Translations under genes and position numbers: made by a program
Shown here: piece by piece, positions 1-8,749 of the stretch
Layout: each line of letters opens with the position of its first letter
How positions within the stretch are numbered: the stretch's first letter is position 1
From: Saccharicrinis sp963663905
Lineage (GTDB): Bacteria; Bacteroidota; Bacteroidia; Bacteroidales; Marinilabiliaceae
DNA: 64,000 nucleotides
Reading direction: 5' to 3'
NCBI GenBank assembly: GCA_963663905.2
Contig: OY760657.1
Span: 372,001 to 436,000, forward strand
The notes under the pieces: model-generated
The model's input: the letters and a program-made list of their open reading frames with translations, nothing else
Told to the model about the DNA's origin: nothing
Databases searched by the model: none

Positions 1-216
1 TATAATCGAGTGGATGCTATGTTATCATACCATTTTGATTTGAAGGATCATCAATTAGAAACAGGTATCTCTGTATACAATATTCTGGATAACGCCAATA
101 CTTCATCATTATATTTAAAAAAGTATGCCTATTCTGATCAACAGAATTTAGTGATAGCAAAAGGTGGTATGCCTTTTTATTTTACTCTTTTTCTTCATTT
201 TAAGTTTAAAAAATAG
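1..216 (+). CDS. TonB-dependent receptor, C-terminal end (partial)
   Basis: The reading frame is open from the first base of the window, so this is the 3' end of a longer gene. The 71 visible residues contain 'VYNILDNAN', then a 'GMPFYFTLFLHFKF' ending. This is the usual closing pattern of outer-membrane TonB-dependent receptors: an N-L-(L/F)-D strand, then a final 'GMP-x-F-x-x-x-L' beta-strand with aromatic residues near the C-terminus. The substrate cannot be told from this fragment. It ends 81 bp before the next gene on the same strand. Confidence 0.7.
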   Translation, partial: YNRVDAMLSYHFDLKDHQLETGISVYNILDNANTSSLYLKKYAYSDQQNLVIAKGGMPFYFTLFLHFKFKK

Positions 217-297
217 AAATACTGGTAGGGTGTTTTTAATGTTGTGCGGTATGTTAACAGAGAGTGATCACTAAAACAACACTTAAAAATAAGAGTC

Positions 298-747
298 ATG
301 AGAGTATTAAAATTAATCGGTGTTTTAGCATTATTTATGCTGTTTGGAACTGTTGGATTTTCTCAAACAGAAGAACCACTTCAAACCAGAACAGAAACAC
401 AAACTAAAGAGCGTCTTCGTCAGAATTTAACTGAAGAACAAAAGTTAATGTTACAAGAACGTAAACAGGAAACTACTCAAACCAGAGATCAGTTTAAAAC
501 TTCATTGACAGAAGAACAAAAGGCTATTTTGTGTAATCAGGAAATGACCCAAGCACAAAAAAGAGCAGCATTCAGAGCTTCTTTAAGCGAAGAACAAAAA
601 GAAATGTTACGTAACAATCGTCAGGCAATGAAAGCACATCGAGAAGCATTTCGTGAAACACTTACCGATTGTCAAAAGGATGCTTTGAAAAAACGTATTA
701 GGGATAGGGATAAATTGAAAGACGGAACTGGTGATAACTGTAATTAG
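298..747 (+). CDS. Small exported protein with four LTEEQ-type helical repeats
   Basis: The 149-residue product has a signal peptide (cleavage likely after FSQ at residue 23). The mature part is highly charged and built of repeats about 26 residues long: LTEEQ at 44-48 and 70-74, LSEEQ at 96-100 and LTDCQ at 122-126. Each repeat is preceded by an F/L-R-x-x/N basic element, and the third is preceded by a degenerate MTQAQ unit at 83-87. The whole should be alpha-helical and periplasmic. The LT-x-x-Q pattern recalls the Spy/CpxP periplasmic stress proteins, where it is repeated twice, but overall similarity is not obvious and that link is inference. There are Cys residues at 79, 125 and 148. The function is unknown. 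A hairpin lies about 105 bp downstream. Confidence 0.75.
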   Translation: MRVLKLIGVLALFMLFGTVGFSQTEEPLQTRTETQTKERLRQNLTEEQKLMLQERKQETTQTRDQFKTSLTEEQKAILCNQEMTQAQKRAAFRASLSEEQKEMLRNNRQAMKAHREAFRETLTDCQKDALKKRIRDRDKLKDGTGDNCN

Positions 748-852
748 AACATCATTTTTTGAGTTTTACTGATTTAAAACAACCCTTTTCATTTTAATAT
801 AATTGTTGATTTACTTTTTATAGTGGAATTTGACAAATTATATTAATAACTT

Positions 853-883
853 AAGGTGTTCCACATTTGTGAAACACCTTTTG
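853..883 (+). terminator. Hairpin, possible terminator
   Basis: A 12-bp stem with one mismatch (AAGGTGTTCCAC / GTGAAACACCTT, 853-864 and 869-880) and loop ATTT is followed by only a short T tract. It lies downstream of the LTEEQ-repeat gene and upstream of the next ATG at 905. An upstream TTG-start reading of the next gene would have to pass through it, which argues for the 905 start. Confidence 0.45.
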
Positions 884-904
884 ATATGTCTGAAAATAAA
901 TGAT

Positions 905-1783
905 ATGAAGCGTTTTGGTATTATCGTTATTTTACTTTTTGCTTTTGTACATGTAAATGCACAGGAAGAAGAAGTTCTGGACTCAATGCTTAATGAATTA
1001 TTCTTCGAAGATCCTGATTTGTATGATCTCTTCGATGGTAATACCAAATATCATTTTATCTATTTTGTGACAGCCTTTAATAGTAGCACATATTACGCCG
1101 GAAGACAAATTGGAAACAATGAACATAATTTTTCCGGTCAAATGTATTACTTCATATCTAATGGTTTGTATTTTGGATCATCAGGTGTTTACTACAGTCA
1201 TTTGGATCCCGGGTTCAGGTCTGTTGTTGTTTCTTTAGGTTATACCAGTTCAATAAAAAAAATGAAATTCTTAAGATATCGGTTATCTTATGATAGATTT
1301 ATGTATGTAAATATGGGTACCGATTTTGAACCTACCTACAATTCTGATCTTAATGCCGGTATTACGCTCCGCTATAAATGGATAGGATCACGCTTTGACT
1401 ACACTCTTTTAATGGGAAACGAATATGGAAAGCACTTTTCGCTGGATGGCTTTGCAAAGATAAAGTTATTCAAACTGGGAAGTTATGACAGAATACAAAT
1501 TGAACCGGAAGTATCCTTTTTTTATGGTTCAGATGTGGTTGAGTATGATTTAAATGCAAGTGTGGCCGAGACAGATCCCTTTTACGAACCTGAATACGTT
1601 CAGAAAGAGGAGTTTGGATTACTAAATACTCAAATATCCCTTCCTTTGAGTATTGCCTATAAACAGTTTGATTTTGAAGTTTCATACACATGGCAGTTTC
1701 CTAAGTCTTTGGATCCTGTTTACTATTACGACAAATCAGGCTTTTGGAGTTTATCACTGGCTTATATCATAGATTTAAATTAA
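905..1783 (+). CDS. Putative outer-membrane beta-barrel protein, unknown function
   Basis: The product has 292 residues, starting MKRFGIIVILLFAFVHVNAQ, a clear signal peptide. ATG 905 was chosen because the longer frame back to TTG 830 runs through a hairpin and has no signal sequence. The mature part starts with an acidic segment (EEEVLDSMLNELFFEDPDLYDLF). It continues with alternating aromatic and polar strands (YHFIYFVTAFNSSTYYAGRQIG, FSGQMYYFISNGLYFGSSG, FDYTLLMGNEYGKHFSL) that look like amphipathic beta-strands, and it ends in a hydrophobic strand (WSLSLAYIIDLN). I see no family motif. It sits 6 bp before the T9SS-sorted protein, so the two are probably co-transcribed. Confidence 0.65.
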   Translation: MKRFGIIVILLFAFVHVNAQEEEVLDSMLNELFFEDPDLYDLFDGNTKYHFIYFVTAFNSSTYYAGRQIGNNEHNFSGQMYYFISNGLYFGSSGVYYSHLDPGFRSVVVSLGYTSSIKKMKFLRYRLSYDRFMYVNMGTDFEPTYNSDLNAGITLRYKWIGSRFDYTLLMGNEYGKHFSLDGFAKIKLFKLGSYDRIQIEPEVSFFYGSDVVEYDLNASVAETDPFYEPEYVQKEEFGLLNTQISLPLSIAYKQFDFEVSYTWQFPKSLDPVYYYDKSGFWSLSLAYIIDLN

Positions 1784-1789
1784 GCTCCT

Positions 1790-3214
1790 ATGAGAAAATC
1801 TATACTTTATATAATTGTTTTTTTAGCCCTTTCTTTTCATCTAAATACTTCTGCCCAATTAAAAGTGACAGCAGACGATGCTATAAAATTGGATGAGATG
1901 GAATGGAAAGATTATGTATCTGGTAATATTCAAAATTCAGAAAAGGAAGAGTATACCTATAATAACAATGGTCAGGTACATTCAGCTACGTTATGTGAAT
2001 GGGATGAAACAGCTCAGGAATATCAATTTACAAGTAAAATTTCTTATAACTATCTAAATGATTTGGTTTCGGAAAAAATATACTCACAGTACAATAGTGA
2101 ATCTTCTGTATGGCAAGATACTTTAAAGCGTTGTTACACATGTGATTCACAGGGAAATGTAGAAACGCTGATTATTTATGAAAGATCTTCAAATAGTGAA
2201 GAATGGGTTCCGGAATCTAAAGAGGAATATATTTATGATTCGAATGGTAATACTACAGAGCTTTATTTTTATACATGGGATACAGATCGAGATACCTGGG
2301 ATTTTCATGAAAAAGATATATACGAGTATGACAGTTCTAATCGTGAAGTAAATTACACCTCATGGTTATGGGATTTTTTGTTTGATGAATGGGTTTATTA
2401 CGATAAAGAGGAATATGCATATGTGGATGGATGGACAAAGTATACTTATTATGAATGGAATGAAATGCAGGAGGAGTGGAATTATGTATATAAAGATTCA
2501 TCTATTTATAGCACTGATGGATTACAATATGCTTATTTATCATGTTATTGGAAAGAGTCAATATCATCATGGATTAATTTTTCAAGAGAAGTTCATACTC
2601 TAAATAATTCTGGTAAAGTAACTGATTATACTGAATATGAGTGGAATGAAAAATTATCGAGGTGGGATTATTACGATAAAGAAGAATATGATTATGATTC
2701 ATATAATAATGTATTATTGTTTATTGATTATAATAAAGCAAGTCAGTATAATGTATGGATAGAATCGTTAAAAGAAGAATACCAGTATAATTATGACTAT
2801 ACCCTGGAGCAATTAATACTTCCTTATTCTGAACCAGTAATAAACGATGTTTATTTTAACTCAATGATGGAAAAAATAGATGTTTACACCTGGAACTCTT
2901 CTTCATCAAGTTGGAATCCAGCTTCAATTGGGGGATTTTCTTATTCTGACTTTGAAGTTTTAAGTGTTGACTTAAATATCGATGCTAAAGATTTTGTAAT
3001 CTATCCTGTGCCTTTTTCTGAACATGTTGTGGTTGATGGTTTAGTAAACATGAATCTGATTATATATGATTTAACAGGTCAACAATGTGTCAATATTAAA
3101 ATCACAGATAATCATCAGGTAATAAATACAAAGAAACTTATTCCAGGAATTTACTTCATAAGTGCAGGAGATAGAAATAATAAATTTGCAGTAAAGAAGA
3201 TTATTAAATATTGA
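1790..3214 (+). CDS. Secreted aromatic YD-like repeat protein with type IX secretion C-terminal domain
   Basis: The product has 474 residues. A signal peptide (MRKSILYIIVFLALSFHLNTSAQ) is followed by about eight degenerate units of roughly 38 residues. Each has the form YxYDsxGN-x-T-x-xxYxWD-xxxxxW-xxxxKEEYxY, very rich in Tyr, Trp, Asp and Glu, and resembles the YD/RHS style of repeat. Residues from about 395 to the end form a typical type IX secretion sorting domain (FVIYPVPFSEHVVVDG, then IYDLTGQ, then LIPGIYFISAG, ending FAVKKIIKY). The protein should therefore be exported across the outer membrane and either anchored or released. Its partner may be the outer-membrane protein just upstream. 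The exact function (adhesin, structural or glycan-associated) is not visible. The 258-bp gap after it shows no clear terminator. Confidence 0.8.
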   Translation: MRKSILYIIVFLALSFHLNTSAQLKVTADDAIKLDEMEWKDYVSGNIQNSEKEEYTYNNNGQVHSATLCEWDETAQEYQFTSKISYNYLNDLVSEKIYSQYNSESSVWQDTLKRCYTCDSQGNVETLIIYERSSNSEEWVPESKEEYIYDSNGNTTELYFYTWDTDRDTWDFHEKDIYEYDSSNREVNYTSWLWDFLFDEWVYYDKEEYAYVDGWTKYTYYEWNEMQEEWNYVYKDSSIYSTDGLQYAYLSCYWKESISSWINFSREVHTLNNSGKVTDYTEYEWNEKLSRWDYYDKEEYDYDSYNNVLLFIDYNKASQYNVWIESLKEEYQYNYDYTLEQLILPYSEPVINDVYFNSMMEKIDVYTWNSSSSSWNPASIGGFSYSDFEVLSVDLNIDAKDFVIYPVPFSEHVVVDGLVNMNLIIYDLTGQQCVNIKITDNHQVINTKKLIPGIYFISAGDRNNKFAVKKIIKY

Positions 3215-3472
3215 AAGTATAAAGCAATTAGGTTTTGACTTCTTTTTTATTTGAGAATTATTTAATCCCTATCAATATGAACGTAATGAGTTGTATTAGC
3301 ATTTTTTATTTCTTATTATTGATTACTTCGGTTTACAAAATTTGAGATGGTTGAATATTCTTTCAATTAAGGATAATTATACATCATAATAACTGATTTT
3401 ACATTTTAGGTCATCGAAGAGTTATATTTATTTATTTTCTTAGTTTAGGAAAATAAATTTTTAAAGTTAATC

Positions 3473-5551
3473 ATGAAAAACATCTATTTAACTTCCCTTG
3501 CTATTTTAATTAGTATATCATTAAATGCACAAAAAAGTAAAGAGTATTTCTCTTCAAAAGATTTAACATCCGTTGGTGCTTATTACTATCCTGAACACTG
3601 GGATGAATCTCAATGGGATCGGGATTTAAAGAAAATGGCTGATATGGGATTTGAGTTTACTCATTTTGCTGAATTTGCCTGGGCCCAACTTGAACCGCAA
3701 GAGGGAGTTTATGATTTTAAATGGTTAGATAAGGCTGTTGAGATTGCTGCTAAATATAATTTGAAAGTTATTATGTGTACTTCAACAGCAACTCCACCAG
3801 TGTGGTTGGTTCGCAATCATCCTGATGTATTGATTCAACATGAAGATGGTACAAAAGATGATCATGGTTCTCGTCAGCATGCTTCTTTTTCAAATAATTA
3901 TTATCGCGAGTATTCTTTAAAAATGATTGCTGAGTTGGCTAAGCATTATGGAAATGATGAACGTATTATTGGCTGGCAGGTTGATAATGAACCACGAGGA
4001 ACCCGTGATTACGGCATGGATGCTCAACAAAGGTTCAGAGGTTGGTTAAAGAAAAAATACACAAACATTGATGCACTGAATAAATCATGGGGAACTAACT
4101 TCTGGAGTGGAACATATTCAGATTTTTCACAAATCAATATTCCTCAATACAGTCAGTGGGGAATGAATTTATACCAAAAACTGGATCATAGCCGGTTTGT
4201 GGATGAGGAAACAGCTTCGTTTTTAGATGATCAGGCTGTTACAATAAAGAAATATGCTAAACCAACTCAATGGGTGACTACCAATTATATTCCCATGTAT
4301 GATTCTCGTTGTATTGGTGGCAATAAAGAATTGGATTTTATATCGTATACCCGCTACATGGTTTATGGTGATCATAAGGGGATTGGATTAAAAGGTTACA
4401 GAGTAGGAGAGTATTCCAGAATTTCTATGTCGAATGATTATTTTCGTCCGTTAACTCCTATTTATGGTGTGATGGAATTGCAACCAGGACAAGTGAACTG
4501 GGGATCTATCAATTCGCAACCTTTACCGGGGGCAGTTCATTTATGGTTATGGCACGTGTTTGCCGGTGGTAGTCAGTTTACTTGTACTTATCGTTTCAGA
4601 GCGCCTATTTATGGTTATGAGCAGTATCATTACGGTATTGTTGGTCCTGATGGAGTTACTCCAACACCTGGAGGTCTGGAATATCAACAGTTTATGGAGG
4701 AGATTAAATCTCTGCGAAAAAAGGCTTCTCTAGGTTTAATTCCAGATGAGTATAAAAACAGAAAAACAGCTATACTTTATGATCCGGATAACACTGTAGC
4801 CATCAATCAAAACAAACAAAACGAGGTTTGGAATACAGAGCAACATGTATTGAAATATTATAAAGCGCTAAAATCATTTGGTGCTCCTGTTGATTTTATC
4901 AGGGCGAATATGAATTTTAAGGATTATCCTGTTATTGTGGTTCCTGCTTATCAGCAAATGAGTCTGGAATTAATTGCAAAACTAACGGAGTATGTTAAAG
5001 GAGGAGGTAACCTTGTTATGTCCTGCAGAACAGGTCATCAGGATGAACAAGGGCATTTATGGGAAGCTAAACATGCTCAACCCATCTATGAATTAATCGG
5101 TAGCGAAATCGAGTTTTATGATTTATTGCGACCTTATGCTCCGGATACTGTAGTTATGGATAATAATAAATATGCATGGACAAGTTGGGGAGATATTTTA
5201 AAGCCAAACAAAGGAACTGAGGTTTGGGCTTCTTACGCTGGCGATTTTTATGCCGGTAAACCTTCTGTAACCTATAATAACTTAGGCAAGGGATCAGTAA
5301 CCTATGTTGGAGCCGACAGTAATGAAGGAGGTTTGGAACATGATGCTTTACAAAAAGTTTACAGTCGATTAAAAATTGATATTGAAAAATATCCAAAAGG
5401 AGTAATTGTTGAATATCGTGATGGTTTTGGTATTGCTATGAATTATTCTGATAAATCGTATTCAATGAATTTGCCAGAGAAGGCAGAAATTCTGTTTGGA
5501 ACGAAAGACATTCCTACTGCAGGTGTTTTGGTTTGGAAAATCTCAAAATAG
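3473..5551 (+). CDS. GH42 family beta-galactosidase
   Basis: The product has 692 residues and a signal peptide ending LNAQ (20). The N-terminal TIM barrel carries the GH42 hallmarks: GAYYYPEHWDESQWDRDL (35-52), FAWAQLEPQEG and STATPPVWL. The likely acid/base is E173 in WQVDNEP, and the likely nucleophile is E335 in GVMELQPGQVNW. The usual GH42 middle, trimerisation-type domain follows (FGAPVDFIRANMNFKDYPVIVVPAYQQMS), with a small C-terminal beta domain. The family hydrolyses terminal beta-galactosides. The signal peptide places this enzyme in the periplasm or outside the cell. The GH2 gene 125 bp downstream is probably in the same operon. A purine-rich stretch follows the stop codon. Whether the pair serves the mannan locus or another galactoside is unknown. 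Confidence 0.9.
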   Translation: MKNIYLTSLAILISISLNAQKSKEYFSSKDLTSVGAYYYPEHWDESQWDRDLKKMADMGFEFTHFAEFAWAQLEPQEGVYDFKWLDKAVEIAAKYNLKVIMCTSTATPPVWLVRNHPDVLIQHEDGTKDDHGSRQHASFSNNYYREYSLKMIAELAKHYGNDERIIGWQVDNEPRGTRDYGMDAQQRFRGWLKKKYTNIDALNKSWGTNFWSGTYSDFSQINIPQYSQWGMNLYQKLDHSRFVDEETASFLDDQAVTIKKYAKPTQWVTTNYIPMYDSRCIGGNKELDFISYTRYMVYGDHKGIGLKGYRVGEYSRISMSNDYFRPLTPIYGVMELQPGQVNWGSINSQPLPGAVHLWLWHVFAGGSQFTCTYRFRAPIYGYEQYHYGIVGPDGVTPTPGGLEYQQFMEEIKSLRKKASLGLIPDEYKNRKTAILYDPDNTVAINQNKQNEVWNTEQHVLKYYKALKSFGAPVDFIRANMNFKDYPVIVVPAYQQMSLELIAKLTEYVKGGGNLVMSCRTGHQDEQGHLWEAKHAQPIYELIGSEIEFYDLLRPYAPDTVVMDNNKYAWTSWGDILKPNKGTEVWASYAGDFYAGKPSVTYNNLGKGSVTYVGADSNEGGLEHDALQKVYSRLKIDIEKYPKGVIVEYRDGFGIAMNYSDKSYSMNLPEKAEILFGTKDIPTAGVLVWKISK

Positions 5552-5676
5552 GAAAAAGGAAAAGGTAGAAAGAAGAAAGTGGATGATTGATTAAGGATTA
5601 TAAAAACTAAACTGTCAACTCCACAATTGATCAACTTACCATCATTGTAAAACAACAACCAAAAACGAATCGATTT

Positions 5677-8670
5677 ATGAAAAATGTACAATTATCAGGA
5701 TTGGTGTTTCTTTTCCTGATTTTGGGAATTTATTTTAATACATGTTCTGCTCAACGAGTAAAATATAATTTTAATCATCAGTGGAAATTATTTGTTGGAG
5801 ATGCCTATGGTGCAGAGAAATCCGATTTTAATGATAATCAATGGCAAACAGTTACGTTGCCATATGCATGGAATCAATCCGAAGCTTTTAAAAAAGATAT
5901 TGTTGATTTGTCAACAGGAATTGCCTGGTACAGAAAAACATTCCAATTACCACAGGGTCATAGTTCTGCCAAAGTTTTTATAGAGTTTGAGGGTGTACGC
6001 CAAATGGGTGAAGTATATGTTAATGGTGAATACCTTGGTTTGAGTGAGAATGGTGTTATGGCATTTGGATTTGATATTACCTCTTTTTTAAAGCCATATC
6101 CCGAAAATAATATTATTGCTGTTAAAACGGATAATGATTGGAAGTATAAAGAACGACATAGTGGTTTTGGTTACCAGTGGAATGATAAAAATTTCAATGC
6201 CAACTATGGAGGGATTCCTAAAAATGTGTATTTGTATTTTACTGAAGATGTTTATCAAACTTTACCCTTGTATTCTTCATTAGGAACAACCGGTACTTAT
6301 GTTTATGCAAGGGATATTAATGTAAAAGATAAGAAAGCGATAATCAATGTAGATTCTCAGGTACGAAATGAATCCAATAAAATAGTAGATGTACAATTAG
6401 CCATTAAAGTTGAAGATATGGATGGTCATACTGTGGCGACATTCACAGGTGATAAATATAGTTTGTCTCCTAATGGAATGAGAGATTTACATGCTTCTGA
6501 TACGATTCAAAATATCAATTTCTGGAGCTGGGGATATGGATATTTGTATAATGTGTATTCTCAAATTAAAGTCGATGATAAAGTAATTGACGAAGTCAAA
6601 ATACGCACTGGTTTTCGTAAAACAAAGTTTGCGCAAGGAATGATCTGGTTGAATGACCGTGTGATCATGATGAAAGGTTATGCGCAGAGAACCAGTAACG
6701 AATGGCCGTCAGTTGGTATGTCAGTTCCGGCTTGGTTAAGTGATTATGGAAACAGTTTAATTACTGAGGGAAATGGAAATATGGTGCGCTGGATGCATGT
6801 AACTCCCTGGAAACAAGATGTGGAATCATTTGATCGTATGGGGTTAATTCAAGCGATGCCGGCAGGCGATGCAGAAAAGGATGTTTTTGATCATCGTTGG
6901 ACACAGCGTAAAGAATTGATGCGTGATGCGATTATTTATAATAGAAATAATCCTAGTATTCTCTTTTATGAGTGCGGAAATGAAAGCATTTCAGAAGAAC
7001 ATATGGCCGAAATGAAAAATATTCGTGATAAATATGATCCCTACGGTGGCCGGGCCATAGGAAGCAGAGAGATGCTGGATAGTGAAGAAGCTGAATATGG
7101 CGGGGAAATGTTGTATATCAATAAAAGTGCCGATATTCCTTTCTGGGCAATGGAATACAGTCGTGATGAGGGATTAAGAAAGTATTGGGATGAAAATACT
7201 CCTCCATACCATAAAAATGGAGAAGGGGGTACATTTAGTCATAATGTGAACGGAAGTAAAATAAAGGATGCCTCTTCTTATAATCACAATCAGGATTCTC
7301 ATGCCATTGAGGATGTGGAGCGTTGGTTTGATTATTGGGAAATGCGCCCGGGTACAGGAGAAAGAGTGAGTTCAGGTGGTGCAAATATTATTTTCAGTGA
7401 TACAAATACACATTATCGTGGAGCACAAAACTATCGTCGTAGTGGAGAGGTTGATCCAATGCGTATTCCTAAAGATAATTATTGGGCACATAAGGTCATA
7501 TGGGATGGTTGGGTTGATACAGATACCGTAAGAGCTCATATTTTAGGCCATTGGAATTATGAACAAGGTGTGGTTAAAGACATTATTGTTGTATCTACTG
7601 CCGATAAAGTTGAGCTATTTAAAAATGGCAAAAGTCTTGGAAAGGGTGAGCAGAGTAAAAAATTCCTTTTCACTTTTAAAGATGTTTCATTTGAGAAAGG
7701 AAATATTAAAGCCATTGGTTATGATGAAAACGGCAATAAAGTATGTGAGGATATTAAAGAAACGATAGGTGAGCCATATGCTTTAAAACTAAGTTCCATC
7801 TGTCGTCCAAACGGAATGTTGGCTGATGGCCAGGACCTGGCGATTATTCAGGTTGAAGTTGTGGATAAAGAAGGGAAACGATGCCCAACTACATTTAATA
7901 AAATACATTTTGAAGTGGACGGAGTTGGTGAATTTATCGGCGGTATTGCCGAAGGACCAGATAATTATATCGGATCAAATGATATCCCGGTTGAATGCGG
8001 TGTAAACAGAGTTTTCATACGTTCCGTTGCAAATAAAGTGGGTAAAATTAATATTGTAGCAACATCTGAAAACTTGAAAAAGGATAAGATGACTGTTAAA
8101 ACCATACAAACTGATACCAAAGCACTTTCTGAATCAATGCCAAACGATCATCTTTCATGCTATTTAAAGAAAGGGCCAACACCACAAATGCCTTCTTATA
8201 CCATTTCAAGAATCCCACTGAAAATTATTGGGACAAAGACCACTTCAAATCAAGATCAGGTTTGTTTAAGCTATGATGATAATGAACTAACAGAGTGGAG
8301 TAATGATGGTCAGCTTAGTACAGCCGTTGTTGAATACGAACTGGAAAGAGAAGGTGCCATTAATCAGGTTGTGGCTAAGCTATCTGGATGGAGACGGTTA
8401 AGTTATCCGATAAATATATATGTAGATGACAATTTGGTTTATAAGGGAATATCGCCAAAGAGTTTGGGATATGTAACGTTTACTTTTAAACCTACAAAAG
8501 GAAAAAGAGTACGGATTGAGCTGACAGATGCTCCTACAGAAGAAGATCAATTTAATATAGTTGAAATTACAGGTAAAGTGGATCAGGCTGGAATGGAAAA
8601 TAAAGAGGCTAACGGCAGCTTAAAAATTGTTGAAATAGAGTTTTATGAATCAGTAAATAAAAGTCAGTAG
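5677..8670 (+). CDS. GH2 family glycoside hydrolase (beta-galactosidase type), multidomain
   Basis: The product has 997 residues with a signal peptide (cleaved near CSAQ, residue 26). The order is a GH2 N-terminal sugar-binding sandwich (WKLFVGDAYGAEKSDFNDNQWQTVTLP; GIAWYRKTF; EGVRQMGEVYVNGEYLG), an Ig-like domain, then the TIM barrel. The likely acid/base is E436 in FYECGNES and the likely nucleophile E493 in FWAMEYSRDEG. After the barrel come a DUF4982-like segment (VELFKNGKSLGKGEQ), a Big-like Ig domain (ICRPNGMLADGQDLAIIQVEVVD), and a C-terminal beta domain of about 150 residues of F5/8-like appearance (WSNDGQLSTAVVEYEL; WRRLSYPINIYVDDNLVYKG). The fold is certain; substrate specificity is not. 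It follows the GH42 gene and is followed by a convergent aminotransferase gene. Confidence 0.88.
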   Translation: MKNVQLSGLVFLFLILGIYFNTCSAQRVKYNFNHQWKLFVGDAYGAEKSDFNDNQWQTVTLPYAWNQSEAFKKDIVDLSTGIAWYRKTFQLPQGHSSAKVFIEFEGVRQMGEVYVNGEYLGLSENGVMAFGFDITSFLKPYPENNIIAVKTDNDWKYKERHSGFGYQWNDKNFNANYGGIPKNVYLYFTEDVYQTLPLYSSLGTTGTYVYARDINVKDKKAIINVDSQVRNESNKIVDVQLAIKVEDMDGHTVATFTGDKYSLSPNGMRDLHASDTIQNINFWSWGYGYLYNVYSQIKVDDKVIDEVKIRTGFRKTKFAQGMIWLNDRVIMMKGYAQRTSNEWPSVGMSVPAWLSDYGNSLITEGNGNMVRWMHVTPWKQDVESFDRMGLIQAMPAGDAEKDVFDHRWTQRKELMRDAIIYNRNNPSILFYECGNESISEEHMAEMKNIRDKYDPYGGRAIGSREMLDSEEAEYGGEMLYINKSADIPFWAMEYSRDEGLRKYWDENTPPYHKNGEGGTFSHNVNGSKIKDASSYNHNQDSHAIEDVERWFDYWEMRPGTGERVSSGGANIIFSDTNTHYRGAQNYRRSGEVDPMRIPKDNYWAHKVIWDGWVDTDTVRAHILGHWNYEQGVVKDIIVVSTADKVELFKNGKSLGKGEQSKKFLFTFKDVSFEKGNIKAIGYDENGNKVCEDIKETIGEPYALKLSSICRPNGMLADGQDLAIIQVEVVDKEGKRCPTTFNKIHFEVDGVGEFIGGIAEGPDNYIGSNDIPVECGVNRVFIRSVANKVGKINIVATSENLKKDKMTVKTIQTDTKALSESMPNDHLSCYLKKGPTPQMPSYTISRIPLKIIGTKTTSNQDQVCLSYDDNELTEWSNDGQLSTAVVEYELEREGAINQVVAKLSGWRRLSYPINIYVDDNLVYKGISPKSLGYVTFTFKPTKGKRVRIELTDAPTEEDQFNIVEITGKVDQAGMENKEANGSLKIVEIEFYESVNKSQ

Positions 8671-8700
8671 TAGATCGTTAAGCCTTGTAGTTAGAAAATA

Positions 8701-8748
8701 ACCAAGCTGTAAATCTGCTTCTCCCTTTTTGGGAGATTGAAAGGGGCT
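8701..8748 (+). repeat. Intergenic repeat family A (ACCAAGCTG...GGGGCT), copy 1
   Basis: This copy has the form ACCAAGCTGTAAATC, then a pyrimidine stretch, then GGGAGATTGAAAGGGGCT. The core can form a CTCCC-loop-GGGAG hairpin. The same sequence recurs eight more times in the window (minus strand 15468; plus strand 16949, 33847, 35850, 45855, 46196, 46615 and 49644). Here it fills the gap between the convergent GH2 and aminotransferase genes and ends 1 bp from the aminotransferase stop codon. Confidence 0.85.
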
Positions 8749-8749
8749 A

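Noticed and set aside
830..904. Upstream extension (TTG start) of the outer-membrane protein gene
   Set aside because: It crosses a hairpin and lacks a signal peptide, which the ATG at 905 provides.
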